This document shows positions 23,384 through 33,031 of a stretch of 64,000 nucleotides of DNA, in pieces (the first letter of the stretch is position 1; each line of letters begins with the position of its first letter). Where the stretch lies: the NCBI GenBank assembly GCA_018343915.1, contig JABRWF010000006.1:3224001-3288000 (forward strand), in the 5' to 3' direction. The notes beneath the pieces are model-generated. The model did not search any database. It was not told the DNA's origin and was given only the letters and a program-made list of their open reading frames with translations. The stretch comes from Agroathelia rolfsii (lineage: Eukaryota > Basidiomycota > Agaricomycetes > Amylocorticiales > Amylocorticiaceae). A program made the translations under genes and the position numbers.

Positions 23384-26036
23384 CTATGGCGATACTAGCG
23401 TTGTATATTCGCCTTTGATAATGTCTGCTAATTTCTCTGCGATTGCGATGACCGCACCAGTCTGGAGAGGGAACAACATAGGGTAAGCAACGAAACATAA
23501 AAAGGACGTCACAGTAGATCCAACGCATGCCAAAGTCAAATCAAACACTTACGGGATGCCCAGAAACTAACGATGGAAACACGCTCGCATCACATACCCT
23601 CAATCCATGCACGCCGTATACCCTCAACTTGGCGTCTACCACACCCTCCTCCGTCGATGGGGCCATTCGGCATGTGCTCGCGGGGTGATACACCGTGTCT
23701 ACGCGCTCACGCACAAAGTCGGTCAGCTCCTTGTCCGACATAAGGTGAAGCTGGCGGTGGTGGTCTAGAGTGGGCGTCTTATCATCATCGTGGTCAAGCA
23801 TGTCCCCTAGTGGAGCGGTACGTGCGATTCTAAGGGCAATTCTCACGCCTCGCATGAGTGCTAAGAGATCACGTTGTGCTTTTAAGTATCTGGAAAATGT
23901 TGCAGTCGAGTATTTGAGTAACAATGTCTATAGCAGAGGAGGGGACAAAAAAAGTGGATATATGCGCACTTTGGATCAATCGCAGGTGGTTCCCAAGGAT
24001 CACTCGACTTGAGCCGGATGACGCCTTTACTCGTGGGCCGAAGCAGTACCACATACATTGCGTGAGTGTGCAATCCGAGTGCTGCGGGTGTTGTGTGATC
24101 TACGGCCGCGACTGCCGTCGAGATGATCTCTAAGTCTGCGGTGTCGTGCACAGAGCTCGAGTCGGGATCCAATGGCTTCTCGGAAGGAAACAGTACGGGG
24201 TCGTCCGATCTGAAGAAGCAGGCTGCTTGACCAAACTATATATGCCACATCGAATTTAGATGAAGTTCGCAAAGAAAGAAAAAAGAGACGAGATGCTACT
24301 ATGATTACTCACATTGCTGCCCAAAGGTCCACTGCCAAACAATCGATACTGCACGATTGTTTTAATGATCCGCGGAATATCCCTTGGCCATTGTCTGGTG
24401 AGGTAAGCGGCAGAGCTTTCGCTCTTATCTTTGAATCGTAGGTTGACAACGGGATGGTCGATCAAGTGGGAGCCGACACCGGGGAGATCGTGTACAACTG
24501 AGACGTTGTGTTCCTCCAAATGGTCCGCAGGACCGATTCCGGATAACATCAGGAGCTGAAAAGCAAAAGGTATGAGCAGGCAGCTAGAAAAAGAGGGGAG
24601 AGCAATACACCACCTGAGGTGAGTGGACGGCACCACCGCAGACAATAATTTCTTTGGCCGCACGGACATGATAGCGGGGACCAGACTTGTCCTGAACAAA
24701 CTCGACACCGCTTGCACGCGGCTGCCGTTCATCTGCATTGAAAAGTATTCTAGTAACCTGAGCATGTGTGACGATAGTCAAGTTTGGTCGGGCGAGCACT
24801 TCTGGTGTTAGATAGGCCGACTCGGTCGAAACTCGTTTTCCCTTGCCATCAATAAAGGTCACTAATATTTGTCAATTAGAAGACCGGGATAGACGAGAGA
24901 AGATAGGCGGCACAGTACGTACTGATCTATAGCCAACAAACCAACGCTTAGTTTTACTGCGTAATGAGCATAGAAAGGAAAGAAAACATACTCTACCAGC
25001 GCCCGTCTTTCCGGTATCTGTGTTCAAGCTACCACTAATTGGTATTCCAACATTTGGACATGTTTCCACAAACGCTCTATTTGCAGGGCTAAAATAAGGT
25101 GCAAAGCCAACCTGTACCGGGCCACAGCCGCCATGATCCTCAGGGTTAACGGAGGCATACTCTGAGTTGGGCGTGTAGGTCTCAAACTTGCGAATGTATT
25201 TGGCAAAGTGCTTGGATGACCAGCTGTCATCCTGGATGATTCGCGCCCATTCGTTGAAATCCGATGCGGCGCCGTAATGTGCCATCATTCCGTTCAAGGA
25301 GGAGCCTATTGTAAGACATATTAAGAAACATTATTCAAAGTAAGGGCCAAGTCCTTACATCCTCCCAGCATCTTTCCTATTTTTGAAACAACTTAGATAC
25401 TTGATATTTGGCAAAATTCTCATACTTGAAAACGTTACCTCTTGGCCAGAACCTTGGCTTATCTCCTGCATATTCCTGGGTTCCGTATACAGCTCATAAC
25501 CATGCGGTCCTCGATATAGTTCTGTTAATCTAGGCGGCATACGCGACGCGGGAAGTGACGTGCCACTGTAAAATTTGAAGAACCAACGCGTTAGAATCCT
25601 GGACCGGCCAACAAGACACTTGTTCAGAAATAATTACCTTCCACCAGCTTCAATTAAAAGAACCTTCAGTGAAGCATCTTCGCTCAATCTAGAAGCCAGT
25701 ACACATCCGGCAGTACCTAGGTTTTACTTGCTGTGAGATTGCAAGATATTTTCGATTTCAATCTGACACGGTCTTACCACCACCAGCAATGATGATATCA
25801 TATTCATCGAACTCAAATATTGGACTACTCGACCCAGGCGCACGACGGCCCACAGGCGGGTCATCAATAAGGAGCTTCTGCCGCGGAATCTCCCATAATA
25901 GTCTCTTGCTGAGAAACAAGAGTAAAGCAAGCCCAGACGCTGAAGCAAGAAAAGCTTGTTGTCGACCTTCGGGTAGTCTTAGGAACCCAGGGAGCGATTT
26001 CAGCCAAACATGGGATATTTGCTGGAGGTGGTCCAT
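23384..26036 (-). CDS. GMC oxidoreductase A, 11 exons, one single-base frameshift
   Basis: FAD-dependent alcohol/aldehyde or choline-type oxidoreductase. Exons (minus): 25778-26036, 25638-25716, 25439-25565, 25359-25376, 24992-25305, 24923-24926, 24614-24861, 24313-24555, 23970-24235, 23553-23889, 23384-23461. All introns are GT..AG. An N-terminal hydrophobic anchor (about 30-44) precedes the FAD motif GGGTAG. The GKMLGGCSS signature, the GAVHSPQ...LSGIG signature 2, and the catalytic His in YHPASTCRM and in SGHP all follow. Exon 3 is 127 nt instead of the 128 in GMC-C: CCC at 25478-25480 where CCCC is needed for EPQEYAG...FWPRG. With that base the product is 657 aa. A cryptic GTTCTG donor 14 nt earlier could also restore frame, so silencing is likely but not certain. 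Confidence 0.85.
24923..24926 (-). other. 4-nt micro-exon of GMC-A
   Basis: Reads ATCA between introns of 65 nt (GTATGT..CTATAG) and 61 nt (GTACGT..ATTAG). It is required for frame: the exon before ends in phase 0 and the one after needs one base. The paralogues have ATGA (28078-28081) and ATTA (34603-34606) at the same place. Confidence 0.75.
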
Positions 26037-26761
26037 GGCTTAGTGCAGGGATTGGGTCATCCGAGTTGTCGAACATGGCGAACTACTATTCAAAATGAGT
26101 TGCTATAAGTGGATACTAGCGCGCTGGGCACTGACCCGGGATGCGAATAAGTGCCGCCACCCAACCACCACACTAACGACATGGACTCGATCTCAATTAA
26201 TTAGTGTATCTGAGTTCCGTGCTGAGAGTGCTCCTCAATCACCGCAATAGACCAGATATTGACTTGTATTTGTAGACTCAGTGAGACCGTGCAAAAAAGC
26301 AGCAAACAGCCATTGAGAGGCGTGCCGTACGTAAAACTCATGAACAATTCAACACAACATGACATGACGCGTGACTGTCATAACTCGAAAAAGGCAGTCA
26401 CAGTCACTTCTACCTAGGCACGATCGCGGGTCTGAGTCGCCATGACCAGTCTAAATTTGCAAGATTGGGTACTCGACAAACATTATCGGCATGAAGACCG
26501 GACGTGTGTAAGTAACACTGGAAATAATAATAATAATAATAATAGTAATAGTTGCTCCTTGCATTTTCATAAGCAAAACTGACGAAATTAGAGCGCATAT
26601 ATGCAGCCTGTTGGCAATTAAACAGCTAAGATGATTGGTAACTAGCTCTGAACATAGTCCAGGAGCTAGTAAAATGCGAAAGAAACCACTACATAGAGAT
26701 ATGATGAGAATAGAGACAGCAGCTGTCACAGTGATAAAGAAAACTTGTTGATTATCGCGGC
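26037..26761. other. Intergenic between GMC-A and the GMC-B pseudogene
   Basis: Should contain the GMC-A promoter. The only repeat is an AAT/TAA microsatellite at 26522-26544. No gene seen. Confidence 0.5.
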
Positions 26762-29201
26762 TCAAGCTGTTGACATATACTGGAGACTGATCTCATGGGC
26801 AAGTTTCTCTGCAGATGCGATAACAACCCCGGCCTGAATCAAAGTCATCAATAGTTTTGTACTAAGCCAAGTCGAAAACAACAAGGAACAGCAAACGAAG
26901 ATGAATGGAAAAAGTACTCAGCGTATGCCCTGAGACAAGCCATGGGAAAATACTCGCATCACACACTCTCAGACCTTGTGCACCATAAACCCTCAGTTGT
27001 GAATCTACCACGCCACCGTCCGCTAGGGGAGCTATGCGGCAGGTACTCGCAGGATGATACAGCATTTCCACGCGCTCGCGTACGAATGCAGCTAGCTCTT
27101 CGTCCGACGCCATATGCAGCTTTCGATGATGATCCAGCGCCGGTGTTGTGTCCGTATGGTCGAGCAGGTCTGTGAACGGCGCTGTGTGGGCAATCTTGAG
27201 TGCAGCTTTAATGCCTAACATGTAGAGAGTAAGAGTCTACATCCAGCGTCACCGGCTTATCGTGTTTTTCAACCGCAATCACCGTTGACACGATTTAAAT
27301 ATCTGGATTGTTGTGACCGGAGTTGGAATCCGGCGCGAGTGGCTTTTCATCAGGGAAGAGGACGGGGTCGTCCGTTCTGATGAAGCAAGCTGCCTCACCT
27401 AGCTATTTAAATTGCGCGATATTGAAATTCGGATAAATGCAATGACAACCAGGGGAGTAATCAGGCGCTTACATTGCTTGCGAGAAGTCCAGTACCAAAT
27501 AGTTGATACGAGCGATCGTCTTAATGACCCAAGGGATGTCCCTAGGCCACATCCTTGAAAGAAACACGCAAGAGCTTTTGCTTTTGTCCCTGAATCTTAA
27601 GCTCACGGTGGCATGGTTGATTAAGTGACGGCCAACCCCAGGTAGGTCACGTATGTGGAATATTGTGCTCCTCCAGTTGAGAAGCTGGGCCAATTCCAGA
27701 TAGCATAAGGATCTAAGCCAAAAAGAAAAAAGCCTTAGTTTGGGAATAGCAAATGGAGATCGGCGATCAAACATATGTGAGGTGAATGGATGGCGCCTTC
27801 GCAGACGATGACTTCCTTAATGGCCCGAACACGATATCGAGGTCCGAACTTATTTTGTGCAAACTCAACTCTAATAGCGCGTGGCTCCTTGCCAGTGGAT
27901 GTATCGAAGAGTACCTTAGTTACATGAGCGTGTGTAGTCACGGTCAGGTTTGGTCGAGCCAGTACGTCTGGCGTCAGTTACGCCGCTTCAGTAGACACCT
28001 GTTGTCCCTTGTTGTCAATGAAAGTCACTGCGCATCTATAGGTCAGAGGAATAGGTAATCTGTGACAGAAAATTTACTCATCTATATTCGTAAGCGATCG
28101 TGTTCAACAATTAGTCTCGATTCTAAAGTAAACATACAGAACCTGACTTACTCTGCCAGCACCTCTCGTTCTGGCGCCTGTGTTCAAATCATTCATAATT
28201 GGTATCCCACTATTTGAACAAGTATTCAAAAATGCGTGATTGATGGGACTGAAGTGTGTCTTAAAGCCTACTTGTACGGGTCCAGAATTTCCGTGGTCCA
28301 TGGGATCCAAAGAAGGATATTGCGGATTGGCTGTATAACACTCGAATTCGCGAATGTAGTTAGAAAAGTTCTTGTACGACCAGCTGTCATCCCCTATAAT
28401 CTGTGCCCATTCGTCAAAGTCCGATGGATCACCATAATGTGCTATCATCGCGTTCACGGAGGAACCTGTTGCGAAAGGTATTGGAGTTAGCTCGTGTCAA
28501 TTTGTGAGCAAGTAATACACATACATCCACCCAAAATTTTCCCTGTTTTCCGAGGAAGGTGGTGTAAGCGCCTATTTGAATCCGGTATGGTCTCATTACG
28601 TTACTTGGCCAGAATTTCCGGGTTCCATCTGCAAACACCTGTGGTTCGGTGTACAGATCATAGAAGTTTGGTCCGTGGTACAGAAGTATCGCTGCGGTTG
28701 GTATCCTTGAAGAGGCGAGTGCCACGCCACCATAAACATCGGTGATAGGATCTGCCGATGAGAGAAGCCTCGGAAATGGTTAAAAGTGGATGGCATACCT
28801 TCCACCGGTTTCGAGTAAAAAGAACTTTCAACAAAGGGTTTTCGCTGAGCCTAGAAGCGAGCACGCACTCGGCGGTGCCTTCAAGTTGTTCATTTTCATA
28901 CCTCCTATACCGGGAAATAATAAGTGTGAGAGCTCTCACCTCCGGCGATGATAATGACATATTCGTCAAACTCCAGCGAGCTGTTAAGCTTAGGAAGACG
29001 ACGGCTAAAGAGGGACGTCTCATCAAGAAGATATTTCCGCCCTCTTGATTTCCTCAGGTGCTTGTTGAGGATAAAGAATAGCACGAGCGCACATGTAAAT
29101 GCACAAGCGGAGCGTTTCTGGCTGTCTAGTAGTTTGCTATTCAGGAATCGGGTGTCAAATAGATTGAACCAAATGACGATCTTCTGCTGGAGCCGTTCCA
29201 T
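26762..29201 (-). pseudogene. GMC oxidoreductase B, heavily decayed paralogue
   Basis: Same exon plan as GMC-A and GMC-C, including the 18-nt exon and a 4-nt micro-exon (28078-28081), but broken many times. The FAD motif lacks one Gly and reads AGG-TAEC. An extra T lies in the A/T run at 28817-28821. Exon 3 has a bad phase near 28780. TAA replaces Tyr at 27978-27980. A splice donor GT has become AT at about 27775. Frameshifts lie near 27655 and 27509, and TAA replaces Glu at 27295-27297. About 200 bp encoding the [10 protein letters not shown]...DPK part are deleted near 27235, and the last donor is lost near 26920. The HPAST and GHT motifs and a terminal exon with AEKLAHE remain recognisable. 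Confidence 0.92.
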
Positions 29202-30008
29202 ATTGTGAGGTGGTCGTGGTTGTCTCCAGTCAAGTTGCTCTTGGTATGGGTCAACAAAAGATGCACCGTCAAGCGTGTTCATGGAGTCCAAGATGCCATT
29301 ATAGCCAGGAACTAGAAGGTATATCGTTTGATACTAGCTGACAGTTCGACAAGTGGCAGGCAAGCTGGTATTCAATTAGCTCCTGTATCAGGAGAGACGA
29401 AGAAATGGGGAATAGAAGAATATACAACTCGGAGCAAGGCCTAAGTATGGTATATCATTATGATGCTCATGCCCACAGACTGGGCCCATGCACTCCAAAT
29501 CCGAAAGATCTTGATCGAGCTCGATCTACCAGTACTGCACTCAGCTTCCGATTAGCAGCGGATCGAATCGAAATCCGCCTGTGACAAACCGATAGCTCCC
29601 GATAACTTGAACACAACCTGTGCAATGGCAGCCTGAGAATCTCAAGCCCGTTTTCGCGAACATGCACGAAACTGACAACAGACACACAAACAAAAAGAAA
29701 TATCGGGCCGCGCATCCGCAAAGATGCTTGAGGTTCTCAAGCTAATGCATGACAGGACGGACACTCCACTACAGTGGACAGCTATTAGCCCCTTACCCCA
29801 CTTTAGTCATGGCCGTCCATACATCAAATCAAACTACTACATGAAAACATTGTATCTAATATTTGCTTCATCACGCGCCGCCTTTCTCCCCCAATCGCAC
29901 ACTGGCAATCTTTGCCGCATGTTTTTCATTACATTTCGGGTGTCTACTATACGGCATAGTTCACCTTTGACATACCAAATACAATGGCCATGAGGCTGCA
30001 TGGGAGCC
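29202..30008. other. Intergenic between divergent GMC-B and the beta-trefoil gene
   Basis: About 0.8 kb of ordinary composition with only short frames. It acts, or acted, as a shared upstream region for the two divergent genes. Confidence 0.5.
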
Positions 30009-30015
30009 TATATAA
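30009..30015 (+). promoter_or_regulatory. TATA box of the beta-trefoil gene
   Basis: TATATAA 77 nt upstream of the ATG at 30086, with a pyrimidine-containing leader between. Confidence 0.6.
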
Positions 30016-30085
30016 TACCAGTGTCGTGCTCAATTCTCAGGCTTGTCTCTATTATAAACCGTTCTCGAGTTTCTTAACCGTCAAT

Positions 30086-30701
30086 ATGTCCGAAACTGGT
30101 CCCATCTCTTCTGGCAAATTCATCATCACCAATGTACACCATAACAAGTTCGTCACGCTTAACAGCACATCCCAGAAGACACCCATTATAGGTGGTACGG
30201 ACAGCTCCAGCGGCATTGCCCACGTAAGAGCTATCAGGCATTAGATTGTTCTTGTTACTATTGCTAATTGGTTTTGTGTATGTAGTGGAAGATCCAACAC
30301 TATGTTGATGGCGACATCTACTCAATTGAGAATCCCAGCGCCGACAAATATGTCATTGTTGACCCAAATGAGCTTGGGGCACCAGTTCAGGTAAAGCACG
30401 CCGCACATGCACCAATGCGTTGGACTATAAAGGAAACTGCCGACAAAGGAATATACAAGTATGAATAGTAATCATCCGATTTGACACAACGCCTTAGTGA
30501 TCTGCCTATAGGATTGAGGTTGCCAACACGCACCTGCACTGGGGCTTAATGGGAAGTGGTGCTAATATCCCTGTATGTCATGCATGTTTGAATGTGCGCC
30601 ATAGGCATGTAATATAACGCATCAAATTTTGGTTATAGGTTACGTTGAATCGTGATTCAACTGAAGATAATATCTTATGGACCTTTACCTACGTTGATTG
30701 A
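30086..30701 (+). CDS. Small beta-trefoil (ricin-B-like or mycocypin-like) protein, 144 aa
   Basis: Four exons (30086-30223, 30286-30458, 30512-30572, 30639-30701) join in frame to 144 aa with canonical introns of 62, 53 and 66 nt. Three similar blocks fit a beta-trefoil: GKFIITNVHHNKFVTLN, DIYSIENPSADKYVIVD and GIYKIEVANTHLHWGLM. Hydrophobic-Gly/Asn turns and Trp residues recur (HWKIQ, MRWTI, LWTF). No signal peptide, which fits the cytoplasmic defence lectins and protease inhibitors of mushrooms with this fold and length. Without a search I cannot say whether it binds sugar or inhibits proteases. Confidence 0.75.
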
Positions 30702-31262
30702 AAATTCTCATTTTTTCAGCGTGTTCTGCAAAAGTTTGCAATATGAGAAATAAATTGTAACTGCTCAGAGTAGTCGAGTGTACAACGTCATGTCTTTGGA
30801 TTGAATATTGAATGAGCATTGGACGTTGGACAGCTGTGACTTCAGCATTTGGTCTTAATGTGCGGATGTGCAACAATGGTATTTTTCCTCGCTAATAATC
30901 AAAATCGCTATTATTTGTGAAAATGGGACATAACAAGGTCAAAGATGGATTTGATTCGAGGATATGCCCGTGCTATTGTTATTACTTTCATCATACACAA
31001 TACTCACAGGAGACAAGATTTGCAACACTGTAAAGGATGATGTCAGGTATTTGAAATGCATCTTGATCATAATGAGAAACATGTGGATCCATTTTTAATT
31101 TATTGAACTACAAAAATGGGCCAGACATTGAGCCTAGAGGCTAGTGGCCGAAATGGTGGATGCATCAGTAGCCAGTTAATTGATGACGTGCACATCAAAA
31201 GTACCATGTCCTGCACAGCTGCTTATACAAGCGGCTCCTCTATAAGTCAAATTCCTCAAGCC
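30702..31262. other. Intergenic 3' of the beta-trefoil gene
   Basis: No gene or repeat recognised up to the solo LTR TSD at 31263. Confidence 0.5.
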
Positions 31263-31267
31263 CTATG

Positions 31268-31680
31268 TGTCAAGACCGATGGCAAGGGGTCAAGTCCACC
31301 CGGCCACTGCAAGGTCAGAGGCAGATCAGAGGGCAATGAGTCGGGTCCGGGCCTAATATGCCTAATCGGCAATCACAGGTGAGGGTGCAAGAAGGGGAAT
31401 AGAATAGAATAGTAGTGAGTGACTAATATAGGAACGAGCAACAAATGGTAAATAGGGAATCAAAGAGAGAAGAATGACTAATAGTAAGAAATGAGTGTGT
31501 GCACGCCAAGCGGACAGGTGTGTATGTGCGACGAAATGGACGGTCTGGATGAAGACCACGTATGCATCCGTGTCTCCCTATAACCCCTCTCCTCGGCATC
31601 TCGGCATCCTTCCCTCTATGGTGGTCTCCCTCAGTGTTGTCCTCGATGGGCCATGCCCGGTCGGCTGTCGGTCCGTAACA
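31268..31680. repeat. Solo LTR, 413 bp, perfect TSD CTATG
   Basis: Runs TGTCAAGACCG...GGTCCGTAACA, flanked by CTATG at 31263-31267 and 31681-31685. It keeps a GC-rich, CpG-containing right half, so it is younger than the LTRs of the 4-16 kb nest. No other copy in the window. Confidence 0.92.
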
Positions 31681-31757
31681 CTATGTAGATACACACAAAA
31701 TTAATAATACATATAAACAAGAGGAAAAATAGGACTGGCTTGGACAGCCTTTACTCT

Positions 31758-32506
31758 TCTCCGCAATAAGTAATTAGAGACCACACACAGGTTGATTGCG
31801 ACCACTTCCGCTGCGTTCCTCTTTAAACGTTCCGCTAAACAACACTGAAAATTATTGACTTCTGGATTTCCTACAACTTCATCAAGTATCAATTTGCTCA
31901 ACATGTTTTTTCTATAGCATATAATCACTATATACGCCCCAGAAAATTAGTTTTGCTTCAAATACTATTGTGGTACTGATTTTGAGCATATGTGCACCCT
32001 ATATATCTCTGGAGACAAATTACAAACTTTTCTAAGATCTAACTATAGACGTAGCTAGGGAATGGTTGCTTTATAAAAATCTCTCACAAGTTTTTATTCG
32101 AAGCGAAACGGTGTGGAAGTGATTGAAACATGCAAAATATATATTCACGGAACCTTTTGCAAACCACGAGTAGCACTGACAACGGTTAACTTCCGGAATT
32201 TCTGCGCCCTCATCAGATTTTTATTTTATCCTGGAGTCATTTTCTGACATACTTTTAATGCATAATATTGAGGAAAAGTAATTTTGCGCATTTCAAAAAC
32301 CGGGTTGTGGTGCTAGTTTTTAGCATATACTTATAAGTGTACATCTCGTCTTGCATTTTTATAATTGACTAATACATATTTGCGGTATATAACCGTACAG
32401 ACATCCAGAGGGCACTTAAATGGTTTTATTTTTTTTTTGAAGAGAAACGGAATGGAAATGGTAGCAATCGACCTGCATGTAGTCTCTAATTACTTAGTTG
32501 CTGGGA
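31758..32506. repeat. Probable non-autonomous element with about 69-bp inverted ends
   Basis: 31758-31826 and the reverse complement of 32438-32506 align over about 69 bp with roughly three quarters identity, including agtaattagagac and gattgc-accacttcc. A third partial copy of this end lies at 32098-32130, and two diverged copies of a ttttgcttcaaat...gagcatatg block lie inside, so the unit may be a fused pair. No open frame. The TSD is not clear, so the class is uncertain. Confidence 0.5.
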
Positions 32507-33031
32507 CGAGTATTCGAACTTGGACTGGAATTCAAACTTAGACTACACCAGTACGACCTCTTCATGGCATGCCCGGATAAGGAGAAGCTCCATATCTTGG
32601 TAAGTCTGTGCCACCGTACTTTGCCTCATATTAGCATCTACCCCTGCTTTTCATGGAACAAAAATAGCAGAAAATCCAACAAATTATGTTATCAACTTTA
32701 AGAACTACACCAATGATGTGTAAACACAACCCTACTATCACGTGTACTCATCACTGGCACAAAGTGCAATCTCCTTCATCTTCCTTAGGGTGAGAATAAA
32801 GAACCATGACCAATCTGTCTAGTGGTCAGCAACGCATCCTGAGTAATATTGGGATAGATGTAGATACAATTCAAATAATTGATATTCCAGCTAATAATCA
32901 AAGGTAATAGTAATACGGAAATATTGGCAACTTCAGTACACCCTGAACAATCGTACAAGGGAATAGAGGAAATATGGGCGACAAGAATGATAATAGTACA
33001 ATGCCCATTATGTCGTTGTTTATCTACAATT

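Noticed and set aside
25404..25438. Reading GMC-A exon 3 straight through its donor (frame 25355-25540)
   Set aside because: The homologous splice junction in GMC-C and the conserved GKMLGG exon show that this frame is intronic after 25439.
26522..26544. AAT microsatellite as a functional element
   Set aside because: Simple repeat in an intergenic region, with no sign of function.
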